Shown piece by piece: positions 23,963-31,979 of a stretch of DNA of 42,768 nucleotides. Each line of letters opens with the position of its first letter. The stretch's first letter is position 1. Origin of the DNA: an uncultured Prevotellaceae bacterium (GTDB taxonomy: Bacteria; Bacteroidota; Bacteroidia; Bacteroidales; Bacteroidaceae); contig CACYKE010000027.1 in the NCBI GenBank assembly GCA_902774925.1, forward strand, positions 1 through 42,768, given 5' to 3'. The notes beneath the pieces are model-generated. The model saw only the letters and a program-made list of their open reading frames with translations, was not told the DNA's origin and made no database searches. Made by a program: the position numbers and the translations under genes.

Positions 23963-25819
23963 ATGGATAATCAAAGTTACAAGCGCACAGTGGCTGGCTC
24001 TGTTGGAGCTGGCGTAGGTGCAATCTTCAATGGTTCAGGACGTACTTATTACATCCTCGAACACAAGACCAGTTCAAAGTATCATAGCGCTGGTGAGTCA
24101 CAGAAAATCATCATCGACCAGATTGAGATTGGTCGCGATGCTTCTTGTCAGGTTCGCTATGACGAGTCTTTCGATACAGTAAGCCGCAAGCATGCCGCCA
24201 TCGTTCGCGACGGCAACAACTGGCAACTGATCCACCTCTCTTCTTCTAACCCGACGTTGGTGAACGGCCGTCCCGTTCAGGGTTCCTATTATCTCCAGAC
24301 CGGTGACGAGATCCAGTTATCCGTCAATGGTCCACGCCTTGGCTTCATCCAGCCGCAGGGCAAGCAGGGTCTCACGTCAAGCATCAAGCTCACTGAGCGT
24401 ATGAACCTGTTCCGCGAGCAGGCTCTCCGTCCTTATCGCCGTGCCATCTGGGCTTTGGCAACACTGCTGCTGCTTGTCGTCCTCGGCTTTGGCGCCTGGA
24501 ACTACAAACTGCATCTCGACAATCAGGCTCTCCGTCAGGAGATGGCTATGTATGCAGCTCAGGTAGACTCTCTCGGCATGAAGAAAATTCAACTTGAGAA
24601 TCAGGAACAACAGTTGACCGCTCAATTGGCAAGTGATCCGAACAACCAGGCATTGAAGCAGCAGCTCGGTCAGGTTCAGCAGGAACGCGTCCGTGTTGTC
24701 TATGCCTACAATGCTGCATCCCAGAAACTGGCATCGACCAAGTCTAAGTTGGCAGAATACGGTTATGACGACGAGGATGAGGACGAGAGCACTGGCACAG
24801 GCTCAACAGCTACGGCCGACATTGCGGCAGCTACAGGCGGAAATGCCGGACTGGGACAGGACGGACCTGTCACTGACGGTGAGGAGCGATGGGACAACTC
24901 TGAGCAAGAGGTTGTTGCAGCAGAAGGAACAGCCGTCAATCCTGGTAACAAGAATGACTTCGTCGACAAGTCTAACCCCACCATCCAGGAGTCAGCCAAG
25001 AATTCTGCCGGTGCTTCAGACAACATCGTAAAATACTATAACGACATCTACAGTCTGAAGGTAAAGCGCATTACGCTTGAGCGTGGTGGCAACTCGTATG
25101 ACCCAGGTATCGCCACAAGCCAGCTCGTAGTCGGTACAGGTTTCGTTGTTGGTGGTAAGTTCATTACAGCACGTTCTAATCTGCAGCCTTGGGTATATCG
25201 CAATGTCTATAATGACGACTGGCGCCGTCTGCTCGCAGAGTATGTAGCAGCCGGATTCCATGTCATCATCGACTTTGAGGCTTACTCTACGCGCGGTTCC
25301 GGTCATCCACTCCGTTTCAGCAACACCCAGTTCGACCTGGCTTCCTTGGAAGCATACGATGGCAAGGAAATTGTTGAGATTCGCAAGGACGTTATCAAGA
25401 GAATCAAGGGCTGGGGCATTGACATTGCCTATAAGAAGAGTACTCGTGAGAAGTTCGTCGTAACGTACTATACCGATGGTTCCCACAACGCTGCTTCTCT
25501 GGCACTTGGAGCCCCTGGCGGTCTGCCTGTTGACATTCCGACAGCTCAGAGCCTGAAGGGTAGCGAGGAAGTGGTTATCGCCGGATTCTCTGGAAACACC
25601 AATATCCAGTCGCTGTCAAGCTATGTGAAGTACTTCACCAGCCGCACATCGCGTCTGGCATCTCGCTTCATCACACTACAGGATGCCTCTGCCAACTGGG
25701 GCTTCACCGGTTCACCGGCTTTCTTCAAGGAGAGCAATGGCACTTATCGTGTAGTAGGTGTCAACGTGGGTAACTTTGGTGGCGAGGTTCGTGTTGTGCC
25801 TATTCACAGAGTAAGGTAA
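23963..25819 (+). CDS. FHA - TM - coiled coil - trypsin-like (inactive-looking) protein
   Basis: 618 residues from the ATG at 23963. A canonical cytoplasmic FHA at ~45-120 (IEIGRDASC, TVSRKHAAIV, NPTLVNGRPV) is followed by one TM helix (161-178), a coiled coil (~183-265), an acidic/Gly linker and a trypsin-like beta fold ~370-618: VVGTGFVVGGKFITARSNL, GWGIDIAY and GFTGSPAFFKESNGTYRVVGV. The catalytic His is absent (ARSN), Ser is Thr582, and only Asp487 fits, so it is probably a pseudoprotease binding something in the periplasm. It would link an outer ligand to inner phosphothreonine recognition. Central to the operon and its most unusual member. Confidence 0.85.
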   Translation: MDNQSYKRTVAGSVGAGVGAIFNGSGRTYYILEHKTSSKYHSAGESQKIIIDQIEIGRDASCQVRYDESFDTVSRKHAAIVRDGNNWQLIHLSSSNPTLVNGRPVQGSYYLQTGDEIQLSVNGPRLGFIQPQGKQGLTSSIKLTERMNLFREQALRPYRRAIWALATLLLLVVLGFGAWNYKLHLDNQALRQEMAMYAAQVDSLGMKKIQLENQEQQLTAQLASDPNNQALKQQLGQVQQERVRVVYAYNAASQKLASTKSKLAEYGYDDEDEDESTGTGSTATADIAAATGGNAGLGQDGPVTDGEERWDNSEQEVVAAEGTAVNPGNKNDFVDKSNPTIQESAKNSAGASDNIVKYYNDIYSLKVKRITLERGGNSYDPGIATSQLVVGTGFVVGGKFITARSNLQPWVYRNVYNDDWRRLLAEYVAAGFHVIIDFEAYSTRGSGHPLRFSNTQFDLASLEAYDGKEIVEIRKDVIKRIKGWGIDIAYKKSTREKFVVTYYTDGSHNAASLALGAPGGLPVDIPTAQSLKGSEEVVIAGFSGNTNIQSLSSYVKYFTSRTSRLASRFITLQDASANWGFTGSPAFFKESNGTYRVVGVNVGNFGGEVRVVPIHRVR

Positions 25820-25838
25820 GTTTATATAGTTTATCTAA

Positions 25839-26909
25839 ATGTCAGAAGTAAAAATCAAACTTGCTGCAGGCACTAATGTCGGACTTCTCCGACAAAACAA
25901 CGAAGACAACTTCATTGTTTCCAGTGACCTTGGCACTTCTGAATGGCTCATTCCCCAGGTCGGTACTGAAATCGACCTGGGGGAATTAGGAGCCTTACTC
26001 GTCGTTGCCGACGGTATGGGAGGAAGCAATGCAGGCGAAGTGGCTTCGGCCATTGCCATTGAGACCGTCCAAAACAAATTCACCCCGGAGTTGCTCGCTG
26101 AGGTGGTTGACAACGATAAGGCTGTTCAGGAATATATGAAAGCCGTTGTCAAGGAAGCCGACCTGAACATCCTCAACCAGAGTAAAGAGGATGCCACGAA
26201 ACAGGGGATGGGTACAACTATTGTGATGGCATGGATTCTTGGCAACAAGGCTTATGTCTGCTGGTGTGGTGACAGCCGCTGCTATGTGCTCAACAGGCGT
26301 AAAGGTCTCGTTCAGTTGTCGAAAGACCACTCCTATGTTCAGGAACTGGTTGACAAGGGTGAACTATCCGCAGAGTTGATGCACGACCATCCTCTTTCGA
26401 ATATTATCACCCGTTGCTTAGGCGATGTGGACAATCGTGCTAACCCCGAAACACGTATTTACCAGTTACATAACGGTGATGTCTTCATGCTCTGCAGCGA
26501 TGGTCTTTGCGGCCTGTGTCACGACGACCAGATACTCGATGTGATGATAAAGTTCCACGACGACCCCGTAGAGTGTAAGAAAGAGCTTATCTCCGCTGCT
26601 CTCGCCGCTGGCGGCTATGACAACGTGACAGTAGCCATTGCCAGCATCCAAACCGACGAAGACGACGACGTGTATGACGAGGAAGAGGAAACAGCAGCCA
26701 CTGGCGAGGAAAACCTTTCCACCACCATTCGCTGTGAGACCATCGGTCGCCGTTCCCACAAACTGAGAAACCTGGTGTTGCTATTCGTGATTTTAGTCAT
26801 TGCGGTTGTGACATACGCTTATTTCACCAAGGACAGCAACCCGACGAGTCAGTCGATTATAACTACCATCACGCTTTATTGGGAAAAGCTTAGCAGTTAT
26901 ATTAAGTAG
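25839..26909 (+). CDS. Membrane-anchored PP2C-type Ser/Thr phosphatase
   Basis: 356 residues. The PPM/PP2C domain has all metal-binding signatures: RQNNEDNF (21-23), VADGMGGSNAGE (58-62), GMGTTIVMA, CGDSRCYVL, CSDGLCGL (Asp221) and GGYDNVTV (Asp261). An acidic linker leads to a C-terminal TM helix (~310-329) and a short tail, so the catalytic part is cytoplasmic and tethered to the membrane, beside the kinases. It would remove phosphates placed by the three kinases of the operon. 19 bp after the FHA/TM gene, 7 bp before kinase 3. Confidence 0.93.
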   Translation: MSEVKIKLAAGTNVGLLRQNNEDNFIVSSDLGTSEWLIPQVGTEIDLGELGALLVVADGMGGSNAGEVASAIAIETVQNKFTPELLAEVVDNDKAVQEYMKAVVKEADLNILNQSKEDATKQGMGTTIVMAWILGNKAYVCWCGDSRCYVLNRRKGLVQLSKDHSYVQELVDKGELSAELMHDHPLSNIITRCLGDVDNRANPETRIYQLHNGDVFMLCSDGLCGLCHDDQILDVMIKFHDDPVECKKELISAALAAGGYDNVTVAIASIQTDEDDDVYDEEEETAATGEENLSTTIRCETIGRRSHKLRNLVLLFVILVIAVVTYAYFTKDSNPTSQSIITTITLYWEKLSSYIK

Positions 26910-26916
26910 ACATCAA

Positions 26917-28536
26917 ATGACATTCAAAGAAGGCAATATCATTGCTGAGCATTACGAACTCAAAAGACAACTTGGTCAGGGTAGTTTTGGAGATGTTTGG
27001 TTGGCACACAACCTGCTGGCTGACATTGATGTGGCCATTAAGTTCTATGGAACACTCGACCAGAAAGGCATCGAGGAGTTCCGTAACGAGTTCAAGATAG
27101 CCTACAAACTCCATCATCCCAACCTGCTCAATATCAACCATTTCGATGTCTTTGAGAACTGTCCCTATCTTGTGATGCCCTATTGCGAGAACGGCTCTGT
27201 CAGCCATCACATAGGTCAGATGCCTGAGTCCGAGATATGGAAATTCGTTCTTGATGTCAGCTGTGGTCTTACCTTCCTCCACACCCAGAAACCGCCCGTT
27301 GTCCATCAGGACATCAAACCCGACAACATTCTCATAACCAGCGACGGACGCTATGTCATTTCCGACTTTGGCATCAGTCGCAGTTTCCGAACACAGCTGA
27401 GTAGTACCAAAAACAAGGTGAATAGTTCTGGCACCTTGGCCTATATGGGCCCTGAGCGATTCTCGGAACAGCCGATGGTCGTGCTGGCCAGCGACATCTG
27501 GGCCTTTGGCATGACGCTCTATGAAGCCATTACAGGCACTGTTCTTTGGGAGGGAATGGGTGGCTGTGTTCAACTCAACGGAGCCCGTATCCCCGTTATC
27601 AGTCATACCACCCCAGAACTGGCCCGACTTGTTAGTGCTTGTCTTGCTGCAGAGACATGGAATCGCCCGACGGCACAACAGATTTACGACTATGCTGCTG
27701 CATACATACAGCACAAGCCGCTTCCGCAGCTCATTCATGGCCCTCAAGAACTGCCAAAGCCTGTTACCCCATCCCCGGCGCCATCGCCAGCACCAATACC
27801 ATCGCCCACCCCTCATGTTAAGCTTCGGCAACAGAGTTTGAGGACATCAGACTCCTCAACCAGTTCGTTTACTAAGCGTATTCTTGTTGCTGCTATCGCG
27901 CTGATAGGAGTCGTTCTGGTTGGTGGTGGTATCGTATCGTTATACAATTATTTCAGCGAAGAGCGAGATTTTGTGTCCTGCAAGACCCCTCAGGATTTTG
28001 AGCAGTTCATTAAGGATCATCCCTCATCTTCCTATGTTAATACGGCTCGCAAACGTATCAGGGCCCTCACACCCGCATCCACGCCTACATCCGCCCCTGT
28101 CCAACAAGTCTCTGTTCATGAGCCTGTGAAGGAAAAGGTGCAGATTGTCACCCAGCCTGCCGCTCCTGCAACCCAACGGACGCCAGTCGACGACCGCATC
28201 TATATCCAGCCATCTGAGAAAAACAGTAATACGACAACTACCGCCTCGTCAACAAGTCAGCACGACGACGATGCCATATTCTATTCCTGTCAGACAATTG
28301 ACGATTACCAGTCATACTTGAACACCTTCCCTCAGGGAAGTCACCGTGCCCAAGCACAAACAGCTATTAATAGTCTGCTGAACCGCAACGACAACCTCGT
28401 CAACGACAACGAACCCGTCGTCAGAGAGGAGCAGAGCAATACTTCCTTCAGAGTCAACCGCATCGGTCCTCCACGCTCTCAGCGTCCACGTCCAAATGGC
28501 CCTCCTCCCAGAGGGTATCGTCACCGAAGACCATAG
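26917..28536 (+). CDS. Membrane Ser/Thr protein kinase 3 (HQD type)
   Basis: 539 residues. Kinase ~13-262: LGQGSFGDV, VAIK (Lys42), VHQDIKPDN (130-137), SDFGISR, GTLAYMGPERFS. The HQD and the activation-loop end match kinase 1, so the two are paralogues. A Pro/Ser-rich linker (~281-300), one TM helix (~321-343) and an outer part follow. The outer part has two copies of a ~33-residue helical motif, DFVSCKTPQDFEQFIKDHP and IFYSCQTIDDYQSYLNTFP, each ending in an A(R/Q)xxI helix, separated by Thr/Pro-rich sequence, then a Pro/Arg-rich tail. The outer domain differs from that of kinase 1, implying a different stimulus. Last gene of the operon. Confidence 0.92.
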   Translation: MTFKEGNIIAEHYELKRQLGQGSFGDVWLAHNLLADIDVAIKFYGTLDQKGIEEFRNEFKIAYKLHHPNLLNINHFDVFENCPYLVMPYCENGSVSHHIGQMPESEIWKFVLDVSCGLTFLHTQKPPVVHQDIKPDNILITSDGRYVISDFGISRSFRTQLSSTKNKVNSSGTLAYMGPERFSEQPMVVLASDIWAFGMTLYEAITGTVLWEGMGGCVQLNGARIPVISHTTPELARLVSACLAAETWNRPTAQQIYDYAAAYIQHKPLPQLIHGPQELPKPVTPSPAPSPAPIPSPTPHVKLRQQSLRTSDSSTSSFTKRILVAAIALIGVVLVGGGIVSLYNYFSEERDFVSCKTPQDFEQFIKDHPSSSYVNTARKRIRALTPASTPTSAPVQQVSVHEPVKEKVQIVTQPAAPATQRTPVDDRIYIQPSEKNSNTTTTASSTSQHDDDAIFYSCQTIDDYQSYLNTFPQGSHRAQAQTAINSLLNRNDNLVNDNEPVVREEQSNTSFRVNRIGPPRSQRPRPNGPPPRGYRHRRP

Positions 28537-28560
28537 CAAAAGGCAGCATCGCTTAACCCA

Positions 28561-28640
28561 GGAAAAGATACTTTCGTTCGAAAACACAAAGAAAAATGAA
28601 TTTTCCTTTGGTGTTTTGCTCACTTATTCGTATCTTTTTC
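28561..28640 (+). repeat. Duplicated promoter segment, copy 1 (decayed)
   Basis: It aligns without gaps to 28721-28800 at a fixed offset of 160 bp. It contains the inverted repeat CAAAGAAAA...TTTTCCTTTG and a -33 TTTG at 28607, but the -7 reads TATCTTTT instead of TATCTTTG. Probably a former promoter. Confidence 0.75.
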
Positions 28641-28720
28641 CAAAGAAAAAATAGGCTGCATCTCAGAAAAATCCAAATTTATTTGGTTTTTCGTTCGATT
28701 TGCACTATCTTTTCGCTTCG

Positions 28721-28800
28721 CGAGAAGATATTTTCGCTCGAAAGAACAAAGAAAAATGAATTTTCCTTTGGTTCTTTGCTCACTTATTCGTATCTTTGCA
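28721..28800 (+). repeat. Duplicated promoter segment, copy 2 (active form)
   Basis: The second copy of the ~80-bp duplication, ending exactly at the working promoter of the C10 protease gene. It shares long runs with copy 1, including AAAGAAAAATGAATTTTCC. The whole gap 28537-28828 holds only these two copies and AT-rich spacer. Confidence 0.75.
28767..28798 (+). promoter_or_regulatory. Consensus promoter of the C10 protease gene
   Basis: -33 TTTG at 28767-28770, 20-base spacer, -7 TATCTTTG at 28791-28798: an exact match to the Bacteroidota TTTG-N19-21-TAnnTTTG pattern. It lies 30 bases before the ATG at 28829. Confidence 0.8.
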
Positions 28801-28828
28801 GGCAACTATCAAACCTATTATTAAGAAA

Positions 28829-31654
28829 ATGAAAAGATCTATCCTACTTTTTCTGTCGGTTATGATGACTGTCATCATGACGGCAGGCGACGTGACGCCC
28901 CAGCAGGCGCTGCAACAGGCTCAGAAATTCCTGCAGCAGACACCGTCGGGCATGAAGAGGAGTCAGGCTGAGGTTCCCCAGCTGAAGATGGCGGGACGCG
29001 TCAGCGGACTCTATGTGTTTAACGCAGAAGCCAACCAGGGCTATGTCATCGTGTCGAACGACGACCGCACAACGCCCATTCTGGGCTATAGCGAGACGGG
29101 CACCCTCGACCTGGATAACATGCCTTGCAACATGCGTGCATGGCTGCAGGGTTATGCCGACGAGATTGCGTGGCTGAATGAGCACAACTATCAGCCCGCA
29201 GCGTCACAGGCTCCCCATCGCACTGCCTCAGCAGTCAAGGAACCCATTGCCCCGCTGATGGCAACTAAATGGAATCAGGACTATCCGTATAACGCATTTT
29301 GTCCGGAGTATTCGAGTGGAAAGAAATGCGCTACAGGTTGTGTAGCTACCGCTATGGCGCAGTGCATGTATTTTACTGAGATGCGTGTTGGTTCTACCAC
29401 CACCACTATTACTTCCAAAATTCCTGGGTATACGAATCCTAGATATGGACTGACCATTAACGCTATTCCTGCCGGTACTACCATCAAATGGAGTGACATG
29501 ATTGCTGACTACAGCAAAGGTTACACTTCCGAAGAGGCCACAGCCGTAGCCTACTTGATGTTATACTGCGGTACTTCGGTTCAAATGGACTATGGCCCTG
29601 AATCATCTTCGAATGGTGATAAAGTAGCTAATGCCCTGAAATCTTATTTTGACTATAACACCGGGACGGTAACCTTCATTGACCGTAACGACTACACTTA
29701 TAGTGACTGGGTGGATATCATGTATTATGAACTGAGTCAGGGACGTCCCGTATGTTATGGCGGTCAGTCATCGGGTGGCGGTCACGAATTTGTATGTGAC
29801 GGCTACCAGAATGAAGACTATTTCCATATCAACTGGGGCTGGGGTGGCATGAGTGATAACTACTTTAAACTCTCTGCGCTCGACTCTGACCAGCAAGGTA
29901 TAGGTGGCAGCACTTCCACTGATGGCTTCAATTATGGTCAGGATGCAGTCATCGGTATTCAGAAAGCAGGAGAAACAGGGACATTACCACCTTTGAACAT
30001 TAATAACCCTTCTTACACCATTAATAGTCTCACACTCGATAAATCCAGCATTCTGGGTGGTGAGTCGGTAGAAGCCTCCTTCGAAATAACTGTTAAACCT
30101 GGTTACGACTTTGATCGCGATTTGCATTTATATGATTTGAATGGCAAAGGTTTTGTGGCCGGAAAGACTTTCTATGCAAAAGCAGGTACCACAAAGGTCT
30201 GTACATTTACATTTACTCCTGAAAACGAGACACATGTTTATAACCTTACCATTTTTTATCCTTCGGGAGGTTATTATTATTATTGTCCAGGCAGTTTCGC
30301 TAATCAAACGCTTTCGGTGACGGCAACAAGTGCTAATCCCACTACAGACAATATTACGCTGACAAGTTCACTTACTGTTGAGAATTCTGAAAATGCGGGA
30401 GGGGTGAACTACAATCTATACGGAAAAGAGGTTAATGGCGTGTTGAGAGTAAACAACCCAAATGCAAGCTATGATTATTCAGGAGTATTCCAATTCGACG
30501 TCTACATCTATGGAAACTATTCATCTCCTGTTTGGCGTTATGTCGATAATGTACTCATCCCTGCAAATGGCTACATCGACATTCCTGTGGCATTTAGTGG
30601 CATTCTGGGGAAAAAATACGAATTTACTTTCATCTATGATAAGAATGGCGGTTCGAGTGGTTGGATAGAGGCAGGTTACTACACCATCCAACCAGGCATT
30701 ACGGCCTATAAATCCGACGGCACCTACACTGTTGTTAAGTCAACTACCAACTACGAAGTTCCAGCCGATGCTGTCGCAGTGGATATGTCGGGAGCCAGTG
30801 TGACTAATGTCACCAAGAACAGCAATCCCAATACACTTTATATCCTGAAAAAGAGCGACAGTGTGCCCGGAAGTCTGAACAACGTTGTCACATTAAACAA
30901 CGATGGCAGCTATTCTAGTAAGGATATTACGCTTACAGATGGTTACGACTTCTATTCTCCCGTTGATTTCACGGCTACGGATATTGAGTTCACCTATAGC
31001 AACGACCGCTGGGCCGATGGCACCAATGGTTGGAATACCATCATGCTACCCTTCGATGTAACTTCAGTCACGGCTAATGGAACAGATATCGACTGGTTCC
31101 ACAGCGGCAGTGATACAGGCAAGCAGTTCTGGTTGAAGAAATTTACAGGCGACGATACAAGTGCCCCCAAGGTCTATTTCGATTACACAGATGAGATGAA
31201 GGCCAACACTCCGTATATCATCGCTCTGCCCGGCAACCACTGGGGTACAGAATACGACCTAAGCGGCAAGACCATCAAGTTCATTGGTGCAAATGCAGAG
31301 GTAAAGAAGAGTACATCTGGTGTAGTCACTGGCGGCAACTACCGCTTCGTGGGTGACACCAAGGCTGTAAACACAGAAAAAATCTACTGTATCAATGCAG
31401 CTGGTAACATGTTTGAACTGAAAGCCACTGGTGGCAGTCCTGCTTTCCGTCCGTTCTTCAAGGCCGACATGTTTGACCGCACAGTGACCAGTCTCGGCAT
31501 CGGTAATGGTGGCGAAACGACGGGAATTACAACGTTGAACATTGAACGTGAAACGTTGAACGACGATAGTTGGTATGACCTGCAAGGCCGTCGCGTCGAG
31601 AATCCCACCAAGGGTGTGTATATCAAGAATGGCCGCAAGGTCGTGATTAAGTGA
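28829..31654 (+). CDS. C10 (streptopain/interpain-like) secreted cysteine protease
   Basis: 941 residues from the ATG at 28829. Signal peptide ~1-20, inhibitory pro-region (Spi-like: TPQQALQQAQKFLQQ, GYVIVSNDDRTTPILGYSE), then the catalytic C10 domain: KWNQDYPYNAFCP, KCATGCVATAMAQ (nucleophile Cys), GGGHEFVCDGY (catalytic His) and FHINWGWGG. The large C-terminal part consists of beta domains and ends in WYDLQGRRVENPTKGVYIKNGRKVVIK, a terminal module common on exported Prevotella proteins and possibly a secretion or anchoring signal. Just before that module an AACGTTG-type repeat is translated in frame (TLNIERETLN). Homologues (SpeB, interpain A) degrade host proteins. Confidence 0.92.
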   Translation: MKRSILLFLSVMMTVIMTAGDVTPQQALQQAQKFLQQTPSGMKRSQAEVPQLKMAGRVSGLYVFNAEANQGYVIVSNDDRTTPILGYSETGTLDLDNMPCNMRAWLQGYADEIAWLNEHNYQPAASQAPHRTASAVKEPIAPLMATKWNQDYPYNAFCPEYSSGKKCATGCVATAMAQCMYFTEMRVGSTTTTITSKIPGYTNPRYGLTINAIPAGTTIKWSDMIADYSKGYTSEEATAVAYLMLYCGTSVQMDYGPESSSNGDKVANALKSYFDYNTGTVTFIDRNDYTYSDWVDIMYYELSQGRPVCYGGQSSGGGHEFVCDGYQNEDYFHINWGWGGMSDNYFKLSALDSDQQGIGGSTSTDGFNYGQDAVIGIQKAGETGTLPPLNINNPSYTINSLTLDKSSILGGESVEASFEITVKPGYDFDRDLHLYDLNGKGFVAGKTFYAKAGTTKVCTFTFTPENETHVYNLTIFYPSGGYYYYCPGSFANQTLSVTATSANPTTDNITLTSSLTVENSENAGGVNYNLYGKEVNGVLRVNNPNASYDYSGVFQFDVYIYGNYSSPVWRYVDNVLIPANGYIDIPVAFSGILGKKYEFTFIYDKNGGSSGWIEAGYYTIQPGITAYKSDGTYTVVKSTTNYEVPADAVAVDMSGASVTNVTKNSNPNTLYILKKSDSVPGSLNNVVTLNNDGSYSSKDITLTDGYDFYSPVDFTATDIEFTYSNDRWADGTNGWNTIMLPFDVTSVTANGTDIDWFHSGSDTGKQFWLKKFTGDDTSAPKVYFDYTDEMKANTPYIIALPGNHWGTEYDLSGKTIKFIGANAEVKKSTSGVVTGGNYRFVGDTKAVNTEKIYCINAAGNMFELKATGGSPAFRPFFKADMFDRTVTSLGIGNGGETTGITTLNIERETLNDDSWYDLQGRRVENPTKGVYIKNGRKVVIK
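31531..31561 (+). repeat. Short AACGTTG-type tandem repeat inside the C10 protease gene
   Basis: Runs of AACGTTG/AACATTG/AACGTGA translated in frame between the last beta domain and the C-terminal module. The same 7-base unit occurs at 34889-34926 in the radical SAM gene. Confidence 0.7.
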
Positions 31655-31727
31655 GAGAAGAACTGAGCTTGCTCGAGTTCTTCCGAACGGGAACGAGCTC
31701 GAGTGAAGCTCAAGGTCGTGATTAAGT
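31636..31727 (+). mobile_element. Small palindromic insertion flanked by 17-bp direct repeats
   Basis: CAAGGTCGTGATTAAGT occurs at 31636-31652 and again at 31711-31727. The 58 bp between form an imperfect palindrome (arms AGCTTgCTCGAGtTCTTCC and GGGAACgAGCTCGAGtgAAGCT). The left repeat covers the last codons and stop of the C10 protease; the right copy would have ended the gene with TAA at the same codon. It looks like a MITE/REP-type insertion with target duplication. No transposase gene. Confidence 0.6.
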
Positions 31728-31748
31728 AATCATTAATTTCAGAGTACA

Positions 31749-31916
31749 ATGAAAAAGTTATATATTAAACCCGAAATGAGCGTCTATCCATTGCCTACCA
31801 TGCAATTGTTGGCAGGCAGTGCTCCTGGTGCCGGTGACCAAACCGATCCAGGTATGGCTCCCATGTACGACGACGAAGTCGAACTAATTCCCGGTCTCGA
31901 GATATTTCAAATGTAA
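31749..31916 (+). CDS. Small companion peptide of the C10 protease
   Basis: 55 codons: MKKLYIKPEMSVYPLPTMQL, then LAGSAPGAGD, then an acidic tail with Met/Pro (PGMAPMYDDEVELIPG). Prevotella genomes carry many such short genes beginning MKKxYIxPxxxV...LLAGS, often after protease or surface-protein genes; their function is unknown and the LLAGS segment may be a processing or export signal. It follows the protease gene by 94 bp, across the palindromic insertion, and ends just before a terminator. Confidence 0.65.
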   Translation: MKKLYIKPEMSVYPLPTMQLLAGSAPGAGDQTDPGMAPMYDDEVELIPGLEIFQM

Positions 31917-31932
31917 TGAATACATCATTAAT

Positions 31933-31962
31933 AAAGCCCGCACATCGATGCGGGCTTTATTT
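31933..31962 (+). terminator. Bidirectional intrinsic terminator
   Basis: A 10-bp perfect stem AAAGCCCGCA / TGCGGGCTTT with a 6-base loop, flanked by A and T tracts. It lies between the convergent peptide gene and amtB and can serve both. Confidence 0.9.
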
Positions 31963-31979
31963 TGTATACTGGTGTTGTT

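Noticed and set aside
26902-27831. 309-codon minus-strand frame under kinase 3
   Set aside because: It lies wholly opposite a clear kinase domain and has no protein-like features.
19374-28536. Type VI secretion regulatory cluster (PpkA/PppA/Fha)
   Set aside because: No Tss structural genes are present anywhere in the window; only the signalling domains are similar.
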